Shown here: piece after piece, positions 1 through 7,443 of the stretch | Layout: the number at the start of each line of letters is the position of its first letter | Position numbering within the stretch: position 1 is the first letter of the stretch | NCBI GenBank assembly: GCA_964633715.1 | Contig: CAZWHQ010000080.1 | Coordinates: forward strand, 1-10,674 | Length of the DNA: 10,674 bases | Direction: 5' to 3' | DNA from: JAUWVG01 sp964633715 | Lineage (GTDB): Bacteria > Acidobacteriota > Aminicenantia > Aminicenantales > Aminicenantaceae | Program-made: the position numbers and the translations under genes | Notes under the pieces: model-generated | The model's database searches: none | The model's input: the letters and a program-made list of their open reading frames with translations, nothing else | Told to the model about the DNA's origin: nothing

Positions 1-296
1 ACTGGTCACAACGAGGAAATCTCTCAGAAGCTCAGCGAAAGCTGGCCTTTGAATCATCTCCGGTTGCCAGCATCAAAACTTGGACGTCACCCGTCCTTTT
101 TTTGCACGGTGATGACGACAGGAATGTGGCTTTTCAACAGACGGTTGATTTAGTCCAGAAATTGAGAGCCAAGGGGGATGTGCACATTGAGCTGATGATT
201 GCTCCGGATGAACCTCATGAGTTTCTGCTGTACAAAAACCGTATGGATGGATATAACCGGACATTTGAATTTATTAACCGGTTTTTAAAGAAATAG
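1..296 (+). CDS. S9 family serine peptidase, C-terminal end (5' truncated by window edge)
   Basis: The reading frame is open from base 3 to the TAG at 294-296, so this is the last 97 or so residues of a longer gene. It matches the end of the alpha/beta-hydrolase catalytic domain of S9 peptidases (prolyl oligopeptidase / acylaminoacyl peptidase type). 'SPVLFLHGDDDRNV' carries the catalytic Asp loop, and 'APDEPHEFLLYKNR' carries the catalytic His just before the last helix. The nucleophile Ser and the propeller domain lie outside the window. Such enzymes cleave short peptides, often after proline or from acylated N-termini. Whether this one is exported cannot be told, because its N-terminus is missing. 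It ends 37 bp before the M14 gene on the same strand with no hairpin between, which suggests cotranscription. The family call is firm; the subfamily is not. Confidence 0.88.
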   Translation, partial: WSQRGNLSEAQRKLAFESSPVASIKTWTSPVLFLHGDDDRNVAFQQTVDLVQKLRAKGDVHIELMIAPDEPHEFLLYKNRMDGYNRTFEFINRFLKK

Positions 297-321
297 AGAA
301 TTATAAACAAATTAAAAAAGG

Positions 322-327
322 AAGGAG
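322..327 (+). promoter_or_regulatory. Ribosome binding site of the M14 gene
   Basis: AAGGAG lies 6 nt before the ATG at 334, inside the 37-bp gap after the S9 gene. It fixes the start of the M14 reading frame. The gap is A-rich and shows no complete promoter, so the gene is probably read from upstream. Confidence 0.8.
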
Positions 328-333
328 TATGGA

Positions 334-3126
334 ATGAAAAAAACCTCTTTAGTCCTGTTCACTGTGCTCGTGGCTTTATTCATATGGACCCAACCAGCCC
401 TAACTGCACAAGAAGTCACCAATCCCAAAGATGTCATCGGTTTTAATATTGGAGATGACTACACCCTGATCACTTACACTCAGCTGACTAAATACTGGAA
501 AATGTTGGACAAGGAGTCTCCGCGGATGAAACTGGTCGAAATCGGGCGAACAGCCGAAGATCGTCCTCAATGGATGGCCATCATCACTTCCCCTGAAAAC
601 CACAAAAAACTTGCTCATTACAAAGACATTTCGACTCGTCTGGCACTGGCTAAAGGGCTTACTGACGAAGAGGCGCAAAAATTATCCATAGAAGGAAAAG
701 CTGTTGTCTGGATCGATGGGGGACTCCACGCGACTGAAGTTGTTGGCGCGCATCAATTGATGGAGATTGTCTACCAAATGGTCAGCCGGGATGACCGGGA
801 GACCTTGCGCTTCCTCGATGATGTGATTTTATTGGCGGTTCATGCCAATCCCGATGGGATGGAGCTTGTATCAAGCTGGTATATGAGGGACCCTGATCCC
901 AAAAACCGTTCCACAAGAGGATTACCGAGGCTTTATCAAAAATATGTCGGGCATGACAACAACCGCGACTCCTATATGTCCACCCAACCGGAAACGACCA
1001 ACATGAATAAAATCATGTACAGGGAGTGGTACCCGCAAATCATGTACAACCACCACCAGTCCGGGCCTAGTGGACTTGTCGTTTTTGTTCCTCCATTCCG
1101 CGATCCTCCAAACTACAACTTTGATCCGCTGCTCGTCATCGGCATCGAGCAGGTTGGTGCGGCCATGCATGCCCGCCTCATCGCCGAAGGAAAGCCCGGC
1201 AGCGGAATGCGCAATGTATCCAGCTACTCGACCTGGTTTAACGGCAATGTCCGGACCACAGGTTATTTCCACAACCAGATCGGTATCCTGACCGAAATAA
1301 AAGGAAATCCTACTCCTGCAGAGCTCAACATTATCCCCGACCGCATGCTCATGAGCATGGATGCTCCTTTTCCTATTACACCTAAAACATTTCACTTCAA
1401 GGACGGCATCGAATACTCCATCACGATGGATAAGGCCATCATTGATTATGCCGCTCGCTACAAAGAAACCCTGCTTTACAACCGCTACATCATGGGCCGC
1501 AACAGTATTAAAAGAGGAAGCCAGGATAATTGGACTATTCATCCCAAAATTGTCGATGCGGTCAAAGCCGAAGTAAGCCAAGCTGCTGGAGCGAATCAGC
1601 AGGCCACATCAGGTTTTGGCGGCCGGAGCCGAGGAATTACCAAAGAGCAGTATCAACTCTTTCGGAAACCGGAAAATAGAGATCCCCGGGGATTTATCCT
1701 TCCTTCCGATCAGGCCGATTTTCCAACGGCCACAAAGTTTGTCAATACGCTTATTAAAAATGGTGTGACTGTTCATCAGGCCAGCCGTGATTTTGAAGTT
1801 GCCGGAAAAAATTATCCGGCAGGTTCCTACATTGTTAAAACGTCCCAAGCTTTCAGGCCTCATGTTATGGATATGTTCGAACCCCAGGACCATCCCAATG
1901 ATTTTATGTATGAAGGTGGCCCCCCGCGTCCCCCTTATGACAATGCAGGATACACGCTGGCCTTTCAGATGGGAATTGAATTTGACCGCATTCTTGAGGG
2001 ATTTGATGGACCATTTGAGGAGTTAGAAGATTTGGCTAAACCTTTCCCTGGCAAGGTCTACAATTCCAACAGCGCAACAGGATTTTTACTCGATCATGCC
2101 TTCAACGATTCCGCAGTTGTCACCAACAGGCTTTTGGCCGATGGACACAAGGTTTTCTGGCTAAAAAAGACTCTTGAAGTCAGCAATAAATCCTTTTTTC
2201 TTGGGACTATCTATATTGAAGCCAAGTCATCCACACTAAAAAAGCTGGAAGGCATGGCGAAAGAATTAGGCGTCAGTTTTTACGGAACATCTACAGTGCC
2301 TGCTGTTTCGGCCCTACAGCTCAATCCAGTCCGGATAGGACTTTGGGACCGTTATGGGGGCTCGATGCAGTCAGGTTGGACGCGCTGGATTCTCGAGCAG
2401 TTTGAATTTCCCTTTGAGGTGGTCTATCCACCTAAACTCGATGAGGGCAATCTGAAAAGCCAGTTCGATGTCCTGATTTTTGTCAGCGGTGCTATTCCTG
2501 GTGTACGCAGCAGCCAGGGTGGTCAAATGGGGGGTCGAGGTTTCGGCGGCTCTCCTAATCTAGAGACCATTCCACAGGAATATCACCATTTGGTTGGAAG
2601 TATAACTCCTGATAAAACCATTCCCCAAATACTGGACTTTCTCGATGAGGGAGGAACAGTCCTGACTATTGGATCTTCTACAAACCTGGCCCAGCATGCC
2701 AATGTTCCGGTAGGAAATCATATGGTCGATCAGGACGGGAACTCTCTTTCCCGAGATGTGTATTACGTTCCCAGTTCAATCTTGGAAGTCAGAGTCAATA
2801 ACCGGCATCCTCTGGCTTATGGATTGGAGGACAGGATCGATATTTTCTTCGGCAACAGCCCTACCATGCGACCTCATGTTGAGGCGGATAAAAAAGGTTT
2901 CACGGCCATTGCCTGGTTTGACAGCGATAAACCTCTGCGGAGTGGATGGGCTTGGGGACAGGACCAGCTTTATGGAGGCGTCACCATAGCTGAAGCTAAA
3001 ATCGGCAAGGGACAGCTTTTCCTCTTCGGACCGGAAGTCCTGTTTAGAGCACAGCCGCACGGCACATTTAATTTTGTCTTTAATGGGATATTCTTAGGAG
3101 GAGCCAAACCCGTTACACTCAAATAA
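334..3126 (+). CDS. Secreted M14 family zinc carboxypeptidase-like protein with C-terminal GATase-like region
   Basis: This 930-residue protein starts with a Sec signal peptide: KK, a hydrophobic stretch at about 5-18, and likely cleavage after 'PALTA' (residue 25). Residues about 40-390 form an M14 carboxypeptidase domain. Zinc ligands are H132 and E135 in 'GGLHATEV' and a His at 240 (or 241) in 'YNHHQSGP'. 'NPDG' follows at 172-175, an 'NNRD' substrate-binding type loop sits at 209-212, and the probable catalytic Glu is E321 in 'GILTEIKG'. From about 665 onward the chain ('PVRIGLWDRYGG', then 'FDVLIFVSGA') resembles the class I glutamine amidotransferase-like fold appended to large M14 proteins of this type; I see no clear catalytic Cys there. 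Glycine-rich linkers occur near 427-434 and 728-740. Expected activity is zinc-dependent removal of C-terminal residues from peptides in the periplasm or outside the cell; substrate preference is unknown. It follows the S9 peptidase gene and overlaps the convergent aminotransferase gene by 8 bp. Confidence 0.9.
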   Translation: MKKTSLVLFTVLVALFIWTQPALTAQEVTNPKDVIGFNIGDDYTLITYTQLTKYWKMLDKESPRMKLVEIGRTAEDRPQWMAIITSPENHKKLAHYKDISTRLALAKGLTDEEAQKLSIEGKAVVWIDGGLHATEVVGAHQLMEIVYQMVSRDDRETLRFLDDVILLAVHANPDGMELVSSWYMRDPDPKNRSTRGLPRLYQKYVGHDNNRDSYMSTQPETTNMNKIMYREWYPQIMYNHHQSGPSGLVVFVPPFRDPPNYNFDPLLVIGIEQVGAAMHARLIAEGKPGSGMRNVSSYSTWFNGNVRTTGYFHNQIGILTEIKGNPTPAELNIIPDRMLMSMDAPFPITPKTFHFKDGIEYSITMDKAIIDYAARYKETLLYNRYIMGRNSIKRGSQDNWTIHPKIVDAVKAEVSQAAGANQQATSGFGGRSRGITKEQYQLFRKPENRDPRGFILPSDQADFPTATKFVNTLIKNGVTVHQASRDFEVAGKNYPAGSYIVKTSQAFRPHVMDMFEPQDHPNDFMYEGGPPRPPYDNAGYTLAFQMGIEFDRILEGFDGPFEELEDLAKPFPGKVYNSNSATGFLLDHAFNDSAVVTNRLLADGHKVFWLKKTLEVSNKSFFLGTIYIEAKSSTLKKLEGMAKELGVSFYGTSTVPAVSALQLNPVRIGLWDRYGGSMQSGWTRWILEQFEFPFEVVYPPKLDEGNLKSQFDVLIFVSGAIPGVRSSQGGQMGGRGFGGSPNLETIPQEYHHLVGSITPDKTIPQILDFLDEGGTVLTIGSSTNLAQHANVPVGNHMVDQDGNSLSRDVYYVPSSILEVRVNNRHPLAYGLEDRIDIFFGNSPTMRPHVEADKKGFTAIAWFDSDKPLRSGWAWGQDQLYGGVTIAEAKIGKGQLFLFGPEVLFRAQPHGTFNFVFNGIFLGGAKPVTLK

Positions 3127-4447
3127 AACTGGCCACTGTCTCGACAGCCCTCTCGATCTCTGAAAGAGGATTGTAGATGTGTGGCGAAAACCGGATATTC
3201 GGTCCCATGGCTGCACATCCTATATCGTGATGGGCGTAGAGAGTATCGAGCGCCTTGGTCGAATCGAGGCCTGGAACCTCAAAAACCACAACTCCCCAGC
3301 ACATGGTGTGGTGAATCGGAGTAATAAATTTAATATTGGGAATTCGTTTTTTTAAGCCCTCTTTTACAGCATCGGCCAACATTCTTGCCCGTGTAGAGAT
3401 TCGGATTTTGCTTAAAGTGTTGTGAAACTGAGCGGCTTCGAACATAGCAGAAACACGGGAATCGTCCTGCTGACCTAGATTATCGAATTTTCTGGCGCCG
3501 CTTTTAACAGCGGATTCCCAACCCACTCCAACCTGGCTTGGATAGAGAGATTCCATCCTGTCTCTACGGACATAGAGTACTCCCGCCTCTTTAGGTCCGC
3601 AGAACCACTTGTGTGAGCTGGCCGTAAAAAAATCGCAGCCCATATCATGAAGGTCAAGAGGTAGTGTGCCAAAAGTCTGGGCCCCATCGACAAGTGTTAA
3701 GATGCCATTTTTCCGCGCGATTGCACAGAGGTCTTTGGCCGCTATCCTTTGACCAGACACATTGGACACATGCGAAAAAGCCAGCACTTTGGTGCGGGAG
3801 GTCATGGCATCGACAAAAGGTTTGATAAGATCAGCGGGGCTTTGCGGATTTTCAGGCGTTGAAACCCGAATGACTTTGTATCCATATCGTTCCGCACGGA
3901 CATCAAAGGCAATGTTGGCAGTGGGGTGATTCTGATCCCAGATAATAACTTCATCCTTTTTACCAAGAGTGAGGCCATTGATGACAAAATTATTGCCTTC
4001 GCTGGTATTTCGAACGATTGCGATCTCGTCGTCTTCTGCTCTGACATAAGCTGCTAGAGCTGTACGAGCTTTTTCCTTTAACTCCGTAAATTTCGCTCTA
4101 TTGGCAAATGAGGGATCACTGTCTATGTCTTTAGTCAATTCGATAACTCTCTGCTGTACGATAGCAGGAGCCGGACAGAGATTGGCGGCATTGAGCATGA
4201 CTAGATTTTTTCTGATCAGAAATTGGCTTTTAACCAAGTTCCAGAATTTTTCATCACCGATAGCTTTCTTTTGGTCCAGAACCGCTGCCGTTCGTTTAAG
4301 GAGATCAAAGGACGATTCAGTCTGTTTGATATCGAGAAATGGCCAAAGTACACCTGCGGCTGTTCCTTTTGCCAATCCTTTGAGGACAGATCGTCTGCTT
4401 AGATCTGGAGATTTGTCTGAAAAATGATGGATATTCTGTAATCCCAT
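3119..4447 (-). CDS. Tat-exported PLP-dependent class V aminotransferase-fold protein
   Basis: The 442-residue product starts at the ATG at 4447-4445, chosen because AAGGAGG lies 5 nt upstream; an in-frame ATG 39 bp further upstream at 4486 lacks this support. The N-terminus has a twin-arginine signal, 'SRRSVLKG' at 17-24, followed by an alanine/glycine-rich hydrophobic stretch to about residue 38. The rest is a fold-type I PLP domain of the class V (isopenicillin N epimerase / cysteine desulfurase-like) group. D254 in 'LVDGAQTFG' should contact the PLP ring nitrogen and K280 in 'SSHKWFCGPKEAG' should form the Schiff base. 'RNTSEGNN' at 147-154 fits the phosphate-binding region and R419 in 'IRFSPH' may bind the substrate carboxylate. 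Tat export fits a protein that must fold around its cofactor before secretion. The reaction (epimerase, lyase, transaminase or desulfurase) cannot be decided. It is convergent with the M14 gene and divergent from the kinase-like gene. Confidence 0.88.
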   Translation of the reverse strand: MGLQNIHHFSDKSPDLSRRSVLKGLAKGTAAGVLWPFLDIKQTESSFDLLKRTAAVLDQKKAIGDEKFWNLVKSQFLIRKNLVMLNAANLCPAPAIVQQRVIELTKDIDSDPSFANRAKFTELKEKARTALAAYVRAEDDEIAIVRNTSEGNNFVINGLTLGKKDEVIIWDQNHPTANIAFDVRAERYGYKVIRVSTPENPQSPADLIKPFVDAMTSRTKVLAFSHVSNVSGQRIAAKDLCAIARKNGILTLVDGAQTFGTLPLDLHDMGCDFFTASSHKWFCGPKEAGVLYVRRDRMESLYPSQVGVGWESAVKSGARKFDNLGQQDDSRVSAMFEAAQFHNTLSKIRISTRARMLADAVKEGLKKRIPNIKFITPIHHTMCWGVVVFEVPGLDSTKALDTLYAHHDIGCAAMGPNIRFSPHIYNPLSEIERAVETVASFI

Positions 4448-4452
4448 TTGTG

Positions 4453-4459
4453 CCTCCTT
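4453..4459 (-). promoter_or_regulatory. Ribosome binding site setting the start of the class V aminotransferase gene
   Basis: On the minus strand AAGGAGG occurs 5 nt before the ATG at 4447-4445. It selects this ATG over the in-frame ATGs at 4486 and 4465, so the protein begins MGLQNIHH and the Tat motif falls at residues 17-24, a normal distance. Confidence 0.8.
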
Positions 4460-4495
4460 ACTCATAAAAATTGTCGACACCCTCAAGTGACAATG

Positions 4496-4504
4496 AGTAT
4501 ATCA
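4496..4504 (-). promoter_or_regulatory. Candidate extended -10 promoter for the class V aminotransferase gene
   Basis: Read on the minus strand, the bases are TGATATACT: a TGn extension and a TATACT hexamer (one mismatch to TATAAT). Transcription would start near 4489, giving a leader of about 40 nt with the AAGGAGG site inside it. No good -35 hexamer is seen at 17 bp (TTTCCC), consistent with an extended -10 promoter. The short inverted arms AGTGA (4486-4490) and TCACT (4502-4506) flank it. This is pattern matching only. Confidence 0.35.
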
Positions 4505-4533
4505 CTCCAAAATCAATTGGGAAATAAAAATAC

Positions 4534-4538
4534 AAGGA
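4534..4538 (+). promoter_or_regulatory. Ribosome binding site favouring a GTG start for the kinase-like gene
   Basis: AAGGA lies 5 nt before the GTG at 4544. The alternative ATG at 4565, where homologues usually begin, has no purine-rich site before it. As the other complete genes here have a recognisable site, this one tips the choice to GTG, with moderate confidence. Confidence 0.5.
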
Positions 4539-4543
4539 AAATT

Positions 4544-5686
4544 GTGATAGAATTTGGCCAAGACATGAAAAAGATCGGTTTGATTATCAATCCCATCGCC
4601 GGAATGGGCGGACGTGTAGGATTAAAGGGAACGGATGGTTTGGATATCCTGGAAAAAGCCGTCGAATTGGGAGCTGTCCCTCAGTCAGAATTGAGAACAA
4701 AGGAAGCTTTGTCTGTTCTGAAGAAATTTGAGTCAGATTTCATACTGCAGACCTACAGCGGTCAAATGGGAGAAAATACGTCTAAAGAGTGCGGTTTTTC
4801 TCCGGAAATTATCGGTTCCCCGTCCGCACAAAACACAACGTCAGAAGATACAAAAAAAGCGGCCAGGGCTATGCTGGGAACCAAGGTGGACCTTCTTCTT
4901 TTTGCCGGAGGAGATGGTACGGCACGAGATATTTATAATGCGGTCGACAGCGAGCTCAAAGTCATCGGGATTCCGACAGGAGTTAAAATCCATTCGGCTG
5001 TCTTTGCCCTTAATCCCAAGAGTGCTGGAGAACTGGCGTCTTCTTATGTGCAGGATCGCATTCAAAATGCCCGAGAAGCTGAGGTTATGGATATCGATGA
5101 AGAAGAATTTAGACAAGGACATCTCACGGCAAAACTCTATGGATATTTAAAAATCCCTTGGGAAAGAAAACTCCTGCAGAGGTTAAAGGCTGGTTCTTCT
5201 GTCAGTGAACAGTATGTCCATGAGGCAATTGCGCACGAAGTCGTACAGAATCTGGAAGACGGCTGTTTCTATATCATCGGTCCCGGCACCACAACCCGGG
5301 CTTTTTTGAAGAAACTAAATCTGGACAGCACACTTTTGGGAGTAGACTTGGTTAAAAATAAGAAACTTGTCGGAAAAGATCTCAATGAAGCACAGATGCT
5401 TGAGAGTATTAAGGGTCAAAAAACTAAACTTATCGTCACTCCGATTGGTGGGCAGGGATATCTTTTTGGCCGTGGAAACCAGCAGATTTCACCCGAAGTT
5501 CTCAAGATTGTAGGGAAATCCAATATTCAAATTATTGCTTCCAAACATAAACTTAATGCGCTCAAAGGCCGTCCGTTAATGATCGATACTGGAGAAAGAG
5601 AGACGGATGACATGCTGAGCGACTACTACCGGATAATTACGGGATATAATGAGGCTGTGATTTATAAAGTGACCTCAAAACAATAA
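4544..5686 (+). CDS. ATP-NAD kinase / AcoX-like family protein
   Basis: This cytoplasmic protein has about 373 residues counted from the ATG at 4565, or 380 from the GTG at 4544. GTG is preferred because AAGGA precedes it, while the family normally starts at 'MKKIGLIINPIAGMGG', i.e. at 4565. Numbered from 4565, 'NPIAGMGG' is at 9-16 and the diagnostic NAD-kinase/diacylglycerol-kinase-type nucleotide motif 'GGDGTARD' at 115-122. 'GIPTGVKIHSAVFA' is at 135-148, 'IGPGTTT' at 238-244, and 'TPIGGQGYLFGRGNQQ' at 292-307. The whole chain fits the stand-alone 'ATP-NAD kinase family protein' group related to AcoX of acetoin loci rather than the shorter housekeeping NadK. Phosphorylation of NAD or a related nucleotide is implied by the fold but not shown for this subgroup. 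The stop codon touches the ribosome binding site of the next gene, so the two are probably translationally coupled. It is the only clearly cytoplasmic product of this group. Confidence 0.85.
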   Translation: MIEFGQDMKKIGLIINPIAGMGGRVGLKGTDGLDILEKAVELGAVPQSELRTKEALSVLKKFESDFILQTYSGQMGENTSKECGFSPEIIGSPSAQNTTSEDTKKAARAMLGTKVDLLLFAGGDGTARDIYNAVDSELKVIGIPTGVKIHSAVFALNPKSAGELASSYVQDRIQNAREAEVMDIDEEEFRQGHLTAKLYGYLKIPWERKLLQRLKAGSSVSEQYVHEAIAHEVVQNLEDGCFYIIGPGTTTRAFLKKLNLDSTLLGVDLVKNKKLVGKDLNEAQMLESIKGQKTKLIVTPIGGQGYLFGRGNQQISPEVLKIVGKSNIQIIASKHKLNALKGRPLMIDTGERETDDMLSDYYRIITGYNEAVIYKVTSKQ

Positions 5687-5690
5687 GGTG
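5684..5690 (+). promoter_or_regulatory. Ribosome binding site overlapping the upstream stop codon
   Basis: TAAGGTG includes the TAA stop of the kinase-like gene (5684-5686) and lies 6 nt before the ATG at 5697. It supports that ATG rather than the GTG at 5688, which is part of the site itself. It also implies coupled translation of the two genes. Confidence 0.55.
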
Positions 5691-5696
5691 AACAAT

Positions 5697-7391
5697 ATGG
5701 TGAACATCTATTATTTATTAAAAAGGATTTTAGTGCTTGTATGTTTATTCTTTGGTATTATCTCTTTTTTCTCCTGCACAAAAACCAGTGATTCCAAAGC
5801 CGATACCGTATTTATCAATGGGCACATTGTAACCATGGATAAAGACCAGCCTGAAGTTGAAGCTTTTGTTGTTAAAGATGGATTTTTCCTTGAAGTTGGA
5901 AACTCAGAGAGCATACAAAAAAATTATCCGGATGCCGAAGTTGTGGATTTAAACGGAAAAACAGTTATGCCGGGAATTATCGAATCTCATGGACATCTTT
6001 TAAGCTTAGGGCAGAGCTTTTTAGAGCTCAATCTGGAAGGCGTCAAAACTCCTGAGGAAGTTGTAAAAAAAGTCACAGCACATATCGAAAATTCATCACT
6101 AGGGGAGTGGATAGTCGGATGGGGCTGGGATGAGGGAGCCTGGGCGGCCAATTATCCTGACAACAAAGCTTTGGATCGAATTTCTAAAGACAATCCTGTC
6201 TACCTGAGAGGACTTCATGGATTTGCCAGCTGGGTTAACACTCTAGCGCTTGAACTGGCGGGCATTGATGCCAAGACTCAAAATCCTGAGGATGGAGAGA
6301 TCCTTAAAGATCCCACAACTGGTCAGCCAAGTGGAATCCTCACCAATAGAGCTCAGGAGCTTGTTGAGTTCATAATACCACCTATGAGTCAATCGCAAAT
6401 TGAAAAAGCTCTAAAGTTGGCCCATCGTGAATGTCTCAAATTTGGATTAACAACTGTCCATGAAGCCAGAACCACTCAGCAAATGCTCAATGCATTTCGA
6501 TCGTTAAAGGCAAAAGGGGAGTTGGACATCCGGATTTACACCATGTTGGACTGGACAGATGAAGCTCTTATTGATTCTTACCTCGAAAAAGGCCCAGAGA
6601 TCGACCCAGACCACATGCTCACGATTAGATGTGTAAAAATATTTGTAGATGGAGCCCTGGGTTCAAGAGGGGCGGCATTTTTTAATCCATATAGTGATGA
6701 TCCTTCAACAACAGGAGTGATCGAGACTCCAGAAGAGTCCGTTTTTCAACTGACCCGAAGATCACTCCAGTCAGGATTTCAAGTGGCTGTTCATGCAATT
6801 GGAGACAGAGCAAATCGTATCACACTCGAGGCCTATCGAAATGCTCTGTCAGAAGTTGCCGTTAAGGACCATCGACTGCGTGTCGAACATGCTCAAGTTG
6901 TAGCACTGGAAGATATCCCAAAATTTGCTCCTTTGGGGATAGTGCTTTCCATGCAGCCTCCGCATGCCACTTCGGACATGCCGTGGGCCGAAATACGAGT
7001 GGGCCCAAAACGCATTCTCGGCGCCTATGCGTGGCGTTCTTTTCTGGATACGGGTATTCACCTGACTTTAAACTCAGATTTTCCTGGAGAGTCTCTCAAT
7101 CCTTTTTTTGGGATGTATGCTGCGGAAACACGCCAAACTCCTGATGGGAGCCCAAGTGGTGGGTGGTATCCTGAACAAAGACTGACTCGCGCTGAAGTGC
7201 TAAAGGCTTATACGGTCGAAGCCGCATTCTCTGGATTTGAGGAAACTTTCAAAGGAAAAATTGCTAAAGGAATGCTGGCTGACTTTATTGTATTGTCTGA
7301 TGATATATTAACTATCTCTTCAAAAGCTCTTCTCAACCTTAACGTGGAACAGACATATCTTAGCGGTCAGTTAAAGTATGAAAGAAAATGA
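5697..7391 (+). CDS. YtcJ-like metal-dependent amidohydrolase, probable lipoprotein (Amidohydro_3)
   Basis: The product is 564 residues from the ATG at 5697. The N-terminus is a lipoprotein-type signal: Lys/Arg, a hydrophobic run, then 'SFFSC' with Cys at 27. Phe at -3 makes the lipobox imperfect. The mature part opens with 'ADTVFINGHIVTMDKDQP', the beta-sandwich start of the amidohydrolase superfamily. Metal-site residues are H98 and H100 in 'IESHGHL', K314 in 'CVKIFVDGALGSRGA' (candidate carboxylated Lys), H366 in 'VAVHAIGDRAN', H398 in 'RVEHAQ', and D461 in 'NSDFPGES'. The closing 'GKIAKGMLADFIVLSDD' is the usual C-terminal return to the sandwich domain. These features place it with YtcJ/N-substituted formamide deformylase-like enzymes, which hydrolyse C-N bonds of small amides; the substrate is unknown. 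It would be membrane-anchored facing the periplasm. It follows the kinase-like gene by 10 bp, and the M20D gene follows by 52 bp. Confidence 0.9.
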   Translation: MVNIYYLLKRILVLVCLFFGIISFFSCTKTSDSKADTVFINGHIVTMDKDQPEVEAFVVKDGFFLEVGNSESIQKNYPDAEVVDLNGKTVMPGIIESHGHLLSLGQSFLELNLEGVKTPEEVVKKVTAHIENSSLGEWIVGWGWDEGAWAANYPDNKALDRISKDNPVYLRGLHGFASWVNTLALELAGIDAKTQNPEDGEILKDPTTGQPSGILTNRAQELVEFIIPPMSQSQIEKALKLAHRECLKFGLTTVHEARTTQQMLNAFRSLKAKGELDIRIYTMLDWTDEALIDSYLEKGPEIDPDHMLTIRCVKIFVDGALGSRGAAFFNPYSDDPSTTGVIETPEESVFQLTRRSLQSGFQVAVHAIGDRANRITLEAYRNALSEVAVKDHRLRVEHAQVVALEDIPKFAPLGIVLSMQPPHATSDMPWAEIRVGPKRILGAYAWRSFLDTGIHLTLNSDFPGESLNPFFGMYAAETRQTPDGSPSGGWYPEQRLTRAEVLKAYTVEAAFSGFEETFKGKIAKGMLADFIVLSDDILTISSKALLNLNVEQTYLSGQLKYERK

Positions 7392-7432
7392 GCCTCTGTA
7401 TCTAGTTGATAACAAATAAATTATAATAATTT

Positions 7433-7437
7433 GGAGG
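7433..7437 (+). promoter_or_regulatory. Ribosome binding site of the M20D gene
   Basis: GGAGG lies 6 nt before the ATG at 7444 but only 3 nt before the in-frame GTG at 7441, so ATG is the better start. Confidence 0.7.
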
Positions 7438-7443
7438 ACGGTG

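Noticed and set aside
922..1581. A 219-codon open frame on the minus strand inside the M14 gene
   Set aside because: It lies wholly opposite a well-supported M14 catalytic domain with intact zinc motifs and shows no family motif. It is a shadow frame of the coding strand.
4209..4222. Perfect 14-bp palindrome TTTCTGATCAGAAA
   Set aside because: It lies within the aminotransferase coding region, far from any start, with no T tract or partner copies; a chance palindrome is the simplest reading.
4101..4427. A 108-codon plus-strand open frame inside the class V aminotransferase gene
   Set aside because: It is antisense to the Tat signal and N-terminal region of the supported gene, and I recognise no family motif in it.
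4548..4553. TAGAAT as a -10 for a near-leaderless kinase-like transcript starting at ATG 4565
   Set aside because: There is no suitable -35, and AAGGA before GTG 4544 gives a simpler explanation for initiation.
4728..5150. A 140-codon plus-strand frame inside the kinase-like gene
   Set aside because: It is out of frame with the strongly motif-supported GGDGTARD protein and has an unnatural residue composition.
7422..7427. Perfect TATAAT before the M20D gene
   Set aside because: No -35 hexamer is found at 16-18 bp, and a start about 7 nt downstream would cut into the ribosome binding site at 7433-7437. It is likely chance in an AT-rich gap.
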